Below are positions 43,211 to 51,966 of a stretch of 64,000 nt of DNA, one piece after another. Every line of letters starts with the position of its first letter. Position 1 is the stretch's first letter. The translations under genes were made by a program, and so were the position numbers. The stretch comes from Microbacterium hydrocarbonoxydans (GTDB taxonomy: Bacteria > Actinomycetota > Actinomycetes > Actinomycetales > Microbacteriaceae): the NCBI RefSeq assembly GCF_900105205.1, contig NZ_FNSQ01000005.1, positions 2,728,001 through 2,792,000 of the forward strand. Reading direction: 5' to 3'. The notes beneath the pieces are model-generated. The model did not search any database. It was not told where the DNA came from and was given only the letters and a program-made list of their open reading frames with translations.

Positions 43211-44050
43211 ATGACGACCCTGAACCCCGCCGACACCTCCACCTGGCTGCCGCTGGAAGGACTCGCCCCCGGCTTCGACGCCAACAAGGCTCCGCACTCG
43301 ACCGCTCTCAGCGGTCGTGAGATCACCGTGGTCGACGCCCGAGGCACGCGCATCGCGCACCGCTTCGCCGACACCACGGTCACCTGGGACTACCGCCCCG
43401 GTGCCGAGGACCCGACGGAGGCAGCCTCCGACACCGACGATTACGAGGCATTCGAGGTCGACGACGACCTGTACTTCGTGCAGTTCCACCACAACTACCT
43501 GCCGAACGAAGCGGTGTCGCTGGTCGTCGATCTCCGCCATGGCAGGGCCCTCGCCATCATCTCGGTGATCCTGCCCGCGCCGGAGCAGGGCCGCACCCGC
43601 GTGCAGCACGTCTTCGCCCCCAGCATCATCGAGGGTGCATCCGTCACGGGCACGGAGGCGGCACCCACGACGACCCTGATCGGCCGTCGCGTCGAGTGGG
43701 TCTACAGCGAGGAGCACGCCTATGAGCACGTCTACCTCTCGGAACGCTGGTACTCGTGGCAGTGCCTCGCCGGTCCCGAGCGGGGTCTCGCCGACACCGA
43801 CGAGAACAGCGTGTGGGAGGTGCGCCCCGGCATCTACATCTTCGCGTGGCGCGAGAAGGTGATCCCCTGCGCATCCGTCACGATCGCCGATCACCGCGAC
43901 GTGAACGCGATCCGCTCGCACGGTGTGCTGTTCGGTCTCGACGAGTCGGGCGAGGTGCCCACGCACTTCACGTTCGGCGCCCACGGCCGCCTGCTCTCGA
44001 CCACGCATCACGCGGACGGTCTGGAGCCCGCCCACTTCGGAGCGCTCTGA
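43211..44050 (+). CDS. MoaF-family protein, copy 2
   Basis: 279 residues, a distant paralogue of the MoaF gene at 30.7 kb. The shared C-terminal core is LIGRRVEWVYSEEHAYEHVYLS, WQCLAGPERGLADTDENSVW and IYIFAWREKVIPC. The N-terminal domain (LSGREITVVDARGTRIAHRF) is likewise a beta-barrel. AAGGAGAGAC precedes the ATG at 43211. It lies 29 bp after the permease and one base before the amidohydrolase gene; the three are one operon. Function not established. Confidence 0.85.
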   Translation: MTTLNPADTSTWLPLEGLAPGFDANKAPHSTALSGREITVVDARGTRIAHRFADTTVTWDYRPGAEDPTEAASDTDDYEAFEVDDDLYFVQFHHNYLPNEAVSLVVDLRHGRALAIISVILPAPEQGRTRVQHVFAPSIIEGASVTGTEAAPTTTLIGRRVEWVYSEEHAYEHVYLSERWYSWQCLAGPERGLADTDENSVWEVRPGIYIFAWREKVIPCASVTIADHRDVNAIRSHGVLFGLDESGEVPTHFTFGAHGRLLSTTHHADGLEPAHFGAL

Positions 44051-44051
44051 C

Positions 44052-45695
44052 ATGACGGCGGCCGACCTGATCGTGACGGGTTCGGTGATCCGCACCGCGG
44101 ATCGCCGCACCCCGCTCGTCGAGGCGTTCGCGGTGCGCGACGGGCGCATCCTCGCCACCGGCACGCTCGCCGAGGTCTCGACGCATCGAGGGCCAGAGAC
44201 GCGGATGCTGGACGTCGGCGCCGCGGCGGTGTACCCGGGGTTCGTGGACGTGCACAATCATCATGCGATGGCCGGCCGCACCGAGCTGTTCGAGCTCTTC
44301 CTTCCAGCGTCGCTGCCGCTCGAGGCGATCCTCGACCGCGTTCGCGAGAAGGCGGAGACCCTGCCGGAGGATGCCTGGATCGTCGGCGGTCCGGTGTCGA
44401 CGACCCTGCTGCCGACACTGGCGAACACCGCGACGCGGATGCTGCTCGACGAGGCCGCGGGCGGGCGCCCTGTGGTCCTCGTCGAGGACTCCCGGCACAA
44501 CCGGTGGGCGAACACCCGAGCGCTCGAGCTGGCGGGGATCACCACCGGTCACCTCCCGGCCGATGGCGAGGTCCTTCTGGATGCGGACGATGGGACCCCG
44601 ACGGGCGTCCTGCTGGAGGCGGCCGGCATCCCGGTGCAGGAGGCGTATGACCGCAGCGGAGGGTTGACCCCCGAGCAGCACGTCGCAGCCTCGCGCCGCG
44701 GGGTGGAGATCCTGAACTCCTTCGGCATCACGACGTTCCAGGATGCGGGGGTATCGACCGACATCCTCGCCGCTCTCGCGGCGCTCGATCGGACGGGCGA
44801 GCTGAACGCCTGGGTGGTCTCGTCGCTGCTGATCAACGACGAGATCTTCGGATTCGACCCGATCGGCGCTGCCCTCCTCGACCGGGGTGAAGAGTATCGG
44901 ACGCCCCACCACCGTCCCGACTTCGTGAAGATCTTCCTCGACGGAGTCCCGCCGGCACGCACGGCGTCGTTCCTCGAACCGTATGTGGCCGATGCGGTGC
45001 ACGGTGCGCACTTCCACGGCGAGACGACGATGGGCTTCGACGAGCTCCACGGATGGCTGCAAGCGGTGGCCGAGCGGGGACTCGGCGCCAAGGTGCACTG
45101 CACGGGCGACGGATCGGCCCGGCTGGTGCTCGACGTGGCGGAGCGCATCCGCGCCGAGGGCCACGGCATCCCGATCCAGATCGCGCACGGGCAGTTCCTC
45201 GCCGAGGACGACATCCCTCGGTTGCGGGCGCTGGACGTGTCGGCCGACATCTCGCCGTTCATCTGGTTCCCCGGAGTGATCCCGGAGGCGCTCGCGGAGG
45301 TGTTGGGCGATCGCGCGGAGCATTCCCAGCCCAACCGTGCGCTGCTCGACGCCGGCGCGCTGGTCGCCGGCGGTTCGGACTGGCCGGTGAGCGAGTCGCC
45401 GAACACCCTGGAGGGTCTGCAGGGACTCGTGACGCGCGCCGACCCGCTGGGCCGCGCGCCCGGCGTGCTCTGGCCCGAGCAGGCGATCACCGCTGAGGAG
45501 GCGCTGGAGGTCTTCACCATCAACGCCGCGACGGCGATGGGGGTCGGAGGCGAGACCGGCTCGCTGACGCCTGGCAAGTCCGCGGACTTCGTCGTGCTCG
45601 CGCGCGATGCGATCGCCGGGCCGGCGGAAGACATCGTGCACACCGCGGTGGTCTCGACCTGGTTCGCCGGGCGCGAGGTCTTCACCGCGGGCTGA
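44052..45695 (+). CDS. YtcJ/NfdA-like metal-dependent amidohydrolase
   Basis: Amidohydrolase_3-family enzyme of 547 residues. VDVHNHHAM has the metal-binding HxH; further ligands appear in KVHCTGDGSA, IAHGQ and AGGSDWPVSES (Asp). Relatives include N-substituted formamide deformylase (NfdA), which frees an amine from its N-formyl form. It starts one base after the moaF stop. The operon makes hydrolysis of an imported amide to an amine a sensible guess, but the substrate is not proven. GC content and codons match the neighbours. Confidence 0.88.
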   Translation: MTAADLIVTGSVIRTADRRTPLVEAFAVRDGRILATGTLAEVSTHRGPETRMLDVGAAAVYPGFVDVHNHHAMAGRTELFELFLPASLPLEAILDRVREKAETLPEDAWIVGGPVSTTLLPTLANTATRMLLDEAAGGRPVVLVEDSRHNRWANTRALELAGITTGHLPADGEVLLDADDGTPTGVLLEAAGIPVQEAYDRSGGLTPEQHVAASRRGVEILNSFGITTFQDAGVSTDILAALAALDRTGELNAWVVSSLLINDEIFGFDPIGAALLDRGEEYRTPHHRPDFVKIFLDGVPPARTASFLEPYVADAVHGAHFHGETTMGFDELHGWLQAVAERGLGAKVHCTGDGSARLVLDVAERIRAEGHGIPIQIAHGQFLAEDDIPRLRALDVSADISPFIWFPGVIPEALAEVLGDRAEHSQPNRALLDAGALVAGGSDWPVSESPNTLEGLQGLVTRADPLGRAPGVLWPEQAITAEEALEVFTINAATAMGVGGETGSLTPGKSADFVVLARDAIAGPAEDIVHTAVVSTWFAGREVFTAG

Positions 45696-45756
45696 CCTCG
45701 TGCCCGCCCGCGCCCGCCCGTGCCCGCGGGTGCCCGCCGATGCGCCGGCCGGTGCG

Positions 45757-46148
45757 GTGGTCAGTAACGCACCTATAGAGCGCGTTTCGGATGCGTTCTT
45801 GACCACCCACCACGGATGCGGAGCGCTTTTGACCCCGCTGCGGATGCGGTGCGTTATCGACCCCGCATCCGCACCACCGGCTCCGACTCCGCCCCCACCG
45901 GCGCGGCCCCGCCACCGCGCACGTGAGTGGTCAATAATCCACCCCTACAGCGTGATTCGGATGCGCTTTTGACCCCGCACCGCGGTTGCGGAGCGCTTTT
46001 GACCCCGCTGCGGATGCGGTGCGTTATCGACCCCGCATCCGCACCACCGGCTCCGACTCCGCCCCCACCGGCGCGGCCCCGCCACCGCGCACGTGAGTGG
46101 TCAATAATCCACCCCTACAGCGCGATTCGGATGCGCTTTTGACCACCC
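45757..46148. repeat. Cluster of three 52-bp palindromic REP-like elements
   Basis: Copies at 45757-45808, 45927-45978 and 46097-46148 align without gaps to each other and to 9368-9419. Shared pattern: GTGGTCAATAATCCACC, CTACAG near the centre, GGATGCGCTTTTGACC at the end; the arms are inverted repeats with TGGTCAA / TTGACCA ends. Extra half-sites (GAGCGCTTTTGACCCCGC, GGTGCGTTATCGACCCCGC) lie between. Together with 45696-45756 and 46149-46213 they fill the 518-bp convergent gap. Confidence 0.85.
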
Positions 46149-46156
46149 ACCGCGGA
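45817..46156. repeat. 170-bp tandem duplication carrying REP-like elements
   Basis: 45817-45986 and 45987-46156 are almost identical, beginning TGCGGAGCGCTTTTGACC. They differ only at a T/C near 45953/46123 and near the ends. Each copy includes one 52-bp element, two half-sites and the GC-rich spacer starting CACCGGCTCCGACTCCGC. Confidence 0.9.
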
Positions 46157-46213
46157 CGCGATGCGCTTTTGACCAACCACCGGCGATACGGCGCGCGGCG
46201 ACGCTCGCCCGCC

Positions 46214-47677
46214 TCAGCCGCCGAGCAGGAAGCGAGCGCCGAGCTCGCCGATCATCGCGGCCGGCGCGTTGGTGTTACCGGTCGGCACCGTCGGGATCAC
46301 CGAGGCGTCGATCACGCTCAACCCCGCCAGGCCGCGCACGCGCAGCAGCGGATCGACCACGGCATCCGCATCCGATCCCATCCGGCACGTGCCGACCTGG
46401 TGGTGGTACGTGATGGCGGTGCGGCGCACCCAGTCCTCGATGCCCGAATCCGGCACGTCGGGCCCTGGATACACCTCGGTGGCGCCCCATTTCTCGGCGA
46501 GCGCCGGCTGCGCGCCGATCCGGCGGCATTGACGGACGGATGCGGCGAGCGAGGCGACGTCCCTCTCGTCCTCGAGGGCCGCCAGGTCGATGAGCGGCTG
46601 GTCGGCGAGACGAGGACCCGACAGCGTGAGGGCGCCCCGACTGTGCGGCGTCACCAGGCCCGCCATCAGCGTGAAGCCGTCGTCTCCGCGCGGCTCGAGC
46701 TCGCCCCACATCGGCACCGAGAAGTGGATCGGCTGCGTGTCCGGCTCGGCGAGGTCGTCGCGACTGCGCCAGAACAGATGCGTCTGCGTCACCGAGACGC
46801 CGGGCTGTGGCGGTCCCACCGGCCGCTCGGTCGTGAAGATCACGGGAGAGAGCAGGTGGTCGTGCAGGTTCTTGCCGACGCCCGGCGCATCGAGCATGAC
46901 GGGGATGCCGAGAGCAGCCAGCTCCTCGGCGGGGCCGATGCCGGAGCGCAGCAGGATCACGGGCGATCCGATCGCGCCCGCCGAGAGCACGATCTCGTCG
47001 GCGAAGACGTCTTCGGCATCCTCTCCCTCTCCGAGCCGGACTCCGACCGCCCGACCGTCCTCGACGATGACTGAATGCACCTCGCGACCGGTCAGGATCG
47101 TGAGCCGTTCGGCGACGGGCTGGGCATAGACCATCCACGTGTTCACGCGGCGTCCGTCTCGGATGGTCACCTGCTGCTGCGAGACGCCGTCGAGCGTGCC
47201 GCCGTTGTAGTTCGGATTGCGGGGCAGTCCCTCCTCCACCGCGGCATCGATGATCGATGCCTGGATGGGTGAGAGCTCGTAGTCGTCGGTGACGGGCAGC
47301 ACGTCGTGTTCGAGGGCATCGAACACGGGCTCGACGGTGCTCCACCCCCACCCCGTCGCACCGTCACGCTCCCACCGGTCGTAGTCGGATGCGGCGCCGC
47401 GGACCCAGATCATCGCGTTCAGCGCGTGCGATCCACCGGTGACCTTGCCTCGAGGAAGGTGCAGTCGACGTCCGTCCGCATGCTCCTGAGGCACCGTGAA
47501 GAAGTCCCAGTCGTCGGCGGAGTGCCACAGCTCTCCCGCCCTCGACGGGTCATGGATCGCCGGGTTCGAGTCGTACCCGCCCGCTTCGATCAGCGTGACC
47601 GCGACCCCGGCATCCGCCAGTCGTCGAGCGACGATCGCACCCGAGGTCCCTGCGCCGACGACGATCGCCGACTTCAT
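46214..47677 (-). CDS. GMC-family FAD alcohol dehydrogenase/oxidase
   Basis: Glucose-methanol-choline oxidoreductase, 487 residues. FAD motif IVVGAGTSGAIVARRL at the N-terminus; the GMC block RGKVTGGSHALNAMIWVRG; the C-terminal YHHQVGTCRMG and NTNAPAAMIGE hold the catalytic His region. Relatives are choline dehydrogenases. It overlaps the aldehyde dehydrogenase by four bases, so alcohol to aldehyde to acid is the natural reading of the pair. Start ATG 47677 (MKSAIVVGAG). Confidence 0.92.
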   Translation of the reverse strand: MKSAIVVGAGTSGAIVARRLADAGVAVTLIEAGGYDSNPAIHDPSRAGELWHSADDWDFFTVPQEHADGRRLHLPRGKVTGGSHALNAMIWVRGAASDYDRWERDGATGWGWSTVEPVFDALEHDVLPVTDDYELSPIQASIIDAAVEEGLPRNPNYNGGTLDGVSQQQVTIRDGRRVNTWMVYAQPVAERLTILTGREVHSVIVEDGRAVGVRLGEGEDAEDVFADEIVLSAGAIGSPVILLRSGIGPAEELAALGIPVMLDAPGVGKNLHDHLLSPVIFTTERPVGPPQPGVSVTQTHLFWRSRDDLAEPDTQPIHFSVPMWGELEPRGDDGFTLMAGLVTPHSRGALTLSGPRLADQPLIDLAALEDERDVASLAASVRQCRRIGAQPALAEKWGATEVYPGPDVPDSGIEDWVRRTAITYHHQVGTCRMGSDADAVVDPLLRVRGLAGLSVIDASVIPTVPTGNTNAPAAMIGELGARFLLGG

Positions 47678-49119
47678 GCCTGCGCCTTGCGCCCAGGGCC
47701 CGACACGACCTGCGTCACGGCGACGGACTTGAGGCCCTCGACGCCGAACTCCAGGCCGTAACCCGAGCTCTTCACCCCGCCGAAGGGCACCATCGGGTGC
47801 AATCCGCCGTGCGAGTTGATCCACACCGTGCCGGACTCCATCCGGGTCGCCGCCTCGCGTGCGGCCTCCGGATCGCTCGACCAGACGGAAGCCCCGAGGC
47901 CGACGTCGACCGAGTTGGCGAATCCGAACGCCTCGTCCACGTCGCTGTATCGGATGACCGGGAGCGCCGGGCCGAACTGCTCCTCCTGCACGAGGGCGGC
48001 GTCGTTGTCGATGTCAGCGATGATCGTCGGGCGGTAGAAGAGCTCACCCAGCTCCGGGGCCGCCTCGCCTCCGGCAGCCACGCGCGCGCCGCGCCCCTTC
48101 GCCTCCTCGACCAGCCGGGAGACGATGTCGAACTGGGCGCGGTTCTGCAGCGGACCCAGCACGTTGTCCTCGTCGAGACCGTTGCCCATGGGCACGGATG
48201 CCGCGATCTCGGCCAGCGCGTCGACGACCTCGTCGTACACGGAGTCGTGCACGTAGAGGCGCTTCATGGCCGCGCAGGTCTGCCCCGTGTTGATGAAGGC
48301 ACCCCAGAAGAGATCCTGGGCGATCGCTGCGACGTCCGTGCCAGGCAGGACGATGCCCGCGTCGTTCCCGCCGAGCTCGAGGGTGAGCCGCGCGAGGTTG
48401 CCGGCCGAGCTTTCGATGATGCGCCGCCCGGTGGCGGTCGACCCGGTGAACATGATCTTGTCGATGTCGGGGTGCGAGGCGAGACGAGCACCCACCTCGC
48501 GGTCGCCGGAGATGCCGATCAGGACGTCGTCGGGCAGCACGTCGTTCATGACTGCGAGCATCGCCAGCACGCTGAGAGGCGTGTACTCGCTCGGCTTGGC
48601 GACCACGGTGTTGCCCATCCGCAGAGAGGGTCCGATCTGCCAGATCGTGATCATCAGCGGCCAGTTCCACGGACCGATCGCGCCCACGACGCCCGCGGCC
48701 TTGTAGACGAGCTCGGCGTGCAGGCTCTCGTCGTCGACCAGGACCTGCGGGTCGAGCTGGATGCCGGCGTTCGTGCGCAGCCAGGCCGAGCACGCCCCCA
48801 GCTCGAAGCGGGCGTTGGGGCCGTTCAGCGGCTTGCCCTGCTCGCGAGACAGCAGGTGTGCGAGCGCCTCGGCGTTCGCGTCGATCGCATCGGCGGCGGC
48901 GAGGAGCAGCTCGCTGCGCCGTGCGTGTCCGAGTGCCTCCCACCCCGGCTGTGCGGCCTTCGCTCGGGCGATCGCGTCATCGAGATCAGCCACGGCATGA
49001 GCCGGCGCTCGCCCGATGACATCTCGAGTCGCCGCATCCGGGATCTCTCGTCCCGCGCCCTCCGGCGCCTGGATGCGGTCGAGCAGCGCTGCGGCTGCGG
49101 ATGCGGCGGATTCGGACAT
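47674..49119 (-). CDS. NAD(P)-dependent aldehyde dehydrogenase
   Basis: 481 residues of the aldehyde dehydrogenase superfamily. Active-site Glu248 (LTLELGGNDAGIV) and nucleophile Cys282 (FINTGQTCAAMKR), NAD-binding FTGSTATGRRI and PWNWPLMITIW substrate-cofactor region. Coupled to the GMC oxidoreductase. Candidate oxidiser of the aldehyde formed by the amine oxidase (phenylacetaldehyde class) or of the GMC product. Start ATG 49119; nothing suggests truncation. Confidence 0.93.
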   Translation of the reverse strand: MSESAASAAAALLDRIQAPEGAGREIPDAATRDVIGRAPAHAVADLDDAIARAKAAQPGWEALGHARRSELLLAAADAIDANAEALAHLLSREQGKPLNGPNARFELGACSAWLRTNAGIQLDPQVLVDDESLHAELVYKAAGVVGAIGPWNWPLMITIWQIGPSLRMGNTVVAKPSEYTPLSVLAMLAVMNDVLPDDVLIGISGDREVGARLASHPDIDKIMFTGSTATGRRIIESSAGNLARLTLELGGNDAGIVLPGTDVAAIAQDLFWGAFINTGQTCAAMKRLYVHDSVYDEVVDALAEIAASVPMGNGLDEDNVLGPLQNRAQFDIVSRLVEEAKGRGARVAAGGEAAPELGELFYRPTIIADIDNDAALVQEEQFGPALPVIRYSDVDEAFGFANSVDVGLGASVWSSDPEAAREAATRMESGTVWINSHGGLHPMVPFGGVKSSGYGLEFGVEGLKSVAVTQVVSGPGRKAQA

Positions 49120-49251
49120 CGGGACTCTCCTTCGAGCGGTACGCAGGCCAGGGAACTGGCGCTCGTCTCATTGTCGAATGCCCCGGCTCCCCGCACTTGT
49201 CGAGGAGCGCGCCGGAGATGTCCGAGTGCGAAGGGATGCGGTCGCCCGGGG

Positions 49252-49689
49252 TCAGACGAGGGTGAAGTCCTCGAAGATGAGGGTCGTCCGCGTGGAGCGG
49301 ATCGAGGGGATCGCCTGGATGTCCTCGAGCACGATCCGGCGGAGGTCACGGGCGTCACTCGCCCGCACGAGCAGGATCACGTCGAAGTCCCCTCCGACCA
49401 GCGCCATGTGCTCGATCTCGGGGATCCGCCGCAGTCGCGCGCTGACCTCCTGCCACGTCGCCTGCTCGATCGCCAGGGTGACGTACGCGCTGGCGTGGTG
49501 GCCGAGCAGCACGGGGTCGGTGCGCACGGTGTAGCCGGTGATGACCCCGGCATCCGTCAGGCGCTTGATGCGCGCATGCGCGCCTGCCCTGGAGATGTGC
49601 ACCGCCTCCGCGATCGCCGTCATCGAGGCCCGCGCATCGCGGCGGAGCTCGTCGAGGATCGCGTGATCCGTGTCGTCCAGCGTGAACAT
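49252..49689 (-). CDS. Lrp/AsnC-family regulator (BkdR-like)
   Basis: 145 residues: an N-terminal HTH (MTAIAEAVHISRAGAHARIKRL) and a RAM ligand domain (GGDFDVILLVRASDARDLRR). ATG 49689 follows AAGGGG. It is divergent from the 2-oxoacid dehydrogenase operon, exactly the arrangement of bkdR, an Lrp-family activator of branched-chain keto acid dehydrogenase in Pseudomonas and Streptomyces. Ligand likely an amino acid such as valine or leucine. An inverted repeat lies in the gap. Confidence 0.92.
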   Translation of the reverse strand: MFTLDDTDHAILDELRRDARASMTAIAEAVHISRAGAHARIKRLTDAGVITGYTVRTDPVLLGHHASAYVTLAIEQATWQEVSARLRRIPEIEHMALVGGDFDVILLVRASDARDLRRIVLEDIQAIPSIRSTRTTLIFEDFTLV

Positions 49690-49755
49690 GGCACCCCTTC
49701 GTCCCGTCACTGCATCCTGACACTTCGACAGCAGGAACGCCAACTAGCGCTCAAA

Positions 49756-49785
49756 CGTCCAGGATCCGTCGAGAGTTCTTGGACG
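49756..49785. promoter_or_regulatory. Candidate Lrp/BkdR site
   Basis: CGTCCA and TGGACG (49756-49761 and 49780-49785) form a 30-bp inverted repeat between the divergent lrp and E1alpha genes, with GA/TC continuing the symmetry inwards (CGTCCAGGA ... TTCTTGGACG). Suits a dimeric Lrp-type regulator; the link is inference. Confidence 0.5.
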
Positions 49786-49840
49786 ACTGTCGCGGCGGGG
49801 GCAAGCTGGCTTCATCAGGTTCGGCAGAGAGGGCGGACGG

Positions 49841-50941
49841 ATGGATTCTCGGGCATTGCTCCCGCGCGACGCGGCGGTGCAGCTCATCGACGCAGACGGG
49901 GCGACCGTCGCAGACGAGCAGTTCGCGCTGCCTGATCAGGCCGCTCTCCTGCGGGCCTACCGAGGCCTCGTCCAAGCTCGGCGCATCAACGACCAGGCCA
50001 GCGCTCTCGTGCGCCAGGGACGCCTCGCGGTCTACCCCTCGTCGCACGGCCAGGAGGCCTGCCAGATCGGCGCCGCGCTCGCTCTCGCCGACGGCGATTG
50101 GCTGTTCCCGACGTACCGCGACTCGGTCGCGGTCATCGCGAGGGGCGTCTCGCCGGCCGAGGCGCTGGTGCTCCTCAAGGGCGACTGGCACTCCGGGTAC
50201 GACGTTCGTGCGCACCAGGTCGCCCCGCAGGCGACTCCTCTCGCGACACAGCTCCTGCACGCGGTCGGCTTCGCGTACGCGGCGAAGCAGCGCGGGGAGC
50301 AGACAGTGGTCCTCGCTCTGTGCGGCGACGGCGCGACCAGCGAGGGCGACTTCCACGAGGCGATGAACTTCGCGGCGGTCTTCCATGTGCCTGTCGTGTT
50401 CTTCGTCCAGAACAACGAGTTCGCGATCTCCGTGCCGCTCAGCCGCCAGACCGCCGCGCCCTCGTTGGCCCACAAGGCGATCGGGTACGGGATGCCGGGG
50501 CAGCGCGTCGACGGCAACGACGTCGCGGCGGTGCTCGCCGTGCTCGGCGGTGCCATCGAGAACGCCCGTTCCGGCGGCGGTCCGACACTCGTCGAGGCGC
50601 ACACCTATCGGATGCAGGCGCACACCAATGCCGACGACGACACGCGCTACCGCGAGCGGGCGGAAGTGCAGGCGTGGGTCGCCCGCGATCCGCTGACGCG
50701 CCTGCGCGCACACCTCACTCAGGCCGGCGTGCTCACGGCGGAACTCGAGTCGCACTACGCCGCCGAGGCCGAGGTGACCGCGACGGCGATGCGCGACGCC
50801 CTCAACACCGATTCGGATCTCGACCCGGAGGACCTCTTCCGCTTCGTGCATCAGACGCGCACCCCTCAGCTCGAGGAGCAGTGGCAGATGCTGCGCAGCG
50901 AGATCGAACGGACGCACGAATCCGCAGGAGGTGCACGATGA
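49841..50941 (+). CDS. bkdA: Branched-chain 2-oxoacid dehydrogenase E1 alpha
   Basis: Thiamine-diphosphate E1 alpha subunit, 366 residues. TPP motif GDGATSEGDFHEAMNFAAVF with NNEFAIS, and HTYRMQAHTNADDDTRYR in the phosphorylation-loop region, match the BCKDH/PDH alpha class. Decarboxylates the 2-oxoacid and passes the acyl group to E2. First gene of bkdA-bkdB-bkdC, with each gene overlapping the next by four bases. Lrp regulator context supports branched-chain keto acids over pyruvate. Start ATG 49841. Confidence 0.9.
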   Translation: MDSRALLPRDAAVQLIDADGATVADEQFALPDQAALLRAYRGLVQARRINDQASALVRQGRLAVYPSSHGQEACQIGAALALADGDWLFPTYRDSVAVIARGVSPAEALVLLKGDWHSGYDVRAHQVAPQATPLATQLLHAVGFAYAAKQRGEQTVVLALCGDGATSEGDFHEAMNFAAVFHVPVVFFVQNNEFAISVPLSRQTAAPSLAHKAIGYGMPGQRVDGNDVAAVLAVLGGAIENARSGGGPTLVEAHTYRMQAHTNADDDTRYRERAEVQAWVARDPLTRLRAHLTQAGVLTAELESHYAAEAEVTATAMRDALNTDSDLDPEDLFRFVHQTRTPQLEEQWQMLRSEIERTHESAGGAR

Positions 50942-51966
50942 CGATCGCCCACGATGACGCCCGCGTGGACTCCCCTTCGCGCTCGGTGGCGACCCTGAGC
51001 ATGGCCGCGGCGCTGAACCTCGCGCTCGCCGACGCGATCGAGTCGGACCCTGCCGTCGTGGTGTTCGGCGAGGACGTGGGTGCGCTCGGCGGCGTCTTCC
51101 GCATCACCGATGGGCTCACCGCGCGCTTCGGCGAAGACCGCTGCTTCGACACCCCGCTCGCCGAGTCCGGCATCGTGGGCACCGCGGTCGGCATGGCGAT
51201 GAACGGCATGAAGCCGGTCGTCGAGCTGCAGTTCGACGCCTTTGCGCTGCCCGCGTTCGAGCAGATCGTCAGTCACGTCGCGAAGCTCGGAAATCGCACG
51301 CGCGGTGCCGTGCGGATGCCGCTGGTGATCCGCATCCCGTTCGGCGGCGGCATCGGCGGCGTCGAGCATCACTGCGACTCCTCCGAGGCGTACTACGCGC
51401 ACACGCCGGGGCTGACGGTCATCAGCCCGGCGACGCCGCAGGATGCGTACTCGCTGCTGCGCGCGGCGATCGACTCGCCCGACCCGGTGATCTTCCTCGA
51501 GCCCAAGAAGCTCTACTGGAGCAAGGGCGAGGTGGACACCTCGGTCACCGCCGACATCGGCACCGCTCGCATCGCCCGGGACGGCACAGACGTCACGCTC
51601 CTCGCGTACGGCGCCTCGGTGGCGCTCGCGCTCGAGGCGGCGGAGGTCGCCGCTTCAGAGGGCCGCAGCGTGCAGGTCGTCGACATCCGCTCGCTGTCGC
51701 CGTTCGACGACGCCACCGTGACGGCTGCGGTGCGCGCGACGGGGCGCGCCGTGGTGATCGCTGAAGCGCCGGGATACGCGAGCGTGGCCTCCGAGATCCA
51801 GACGCGGGTGTTCGAGCGCTGCTTCGAGTACCTGGAGGCGCCGGTGCGACGCGTGACCGGATTCGACACGCCCTACGCGCCGCCCAAGCTCGAGCACTGG
51901 TATCTGCCGGACGTCGACCGCGTGCTCGACGCGATCGACTCGCTGCACTGGGAGGACGAATCGTGA
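50938..51966 (+). CDS. bkdB: Branched-chain 2-oxoacid dehydrogenase E1 beta
   Basis: E1 beta, 342 residues, forming an alpha2beta2 heterotetramer with the upstream product. GEDVGALGGVFRITDGL and TPLAESGIVGTAVGMAMNG are typical N-terminal signatures; RSLSPFDDATV and EAPGYASVASEIQTRVF mark the transketolase-C domain. Starts in the stop of E1 alpha (ATGA). Length is standard. Confidence 0.93.
   Translation: MTIAHDDARVDSPSRSVATLSMAAALNLALADAIESDPAVVVFGEDVGALGGVFRITDGLTARFGEDRCFDTPLAESGIVGTAVGMAMNGMKPVVELQFDAFALPAFEQIVSHVAKLGNRTRGAVRMPLVIRIPFGGGIGGVEHHCDSSEAYYAHTPGLTVISPATPQDAYSLLRAAIDSPDPVIFLEPKKLYWSKGEVDTSVTADIGTARIARDGTDVTLLAYGASVALALEAAEVAASEGRSVQVVDIRSLSPFDDATVTAAVRATGRAVVIAEAPGYASVASEIQTRVFERCFEYLEAPVRRVTGFDTPYAPPKLEHWYLPDVDRVLDAIDSLHWEDES

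Noticed and set aside
45757..46156. CRISPR array
   Set aside because: Period is 170 bp with two copies and palindromic elements; no regular 28-37 bp repeats with unique spacers and no cas genes.
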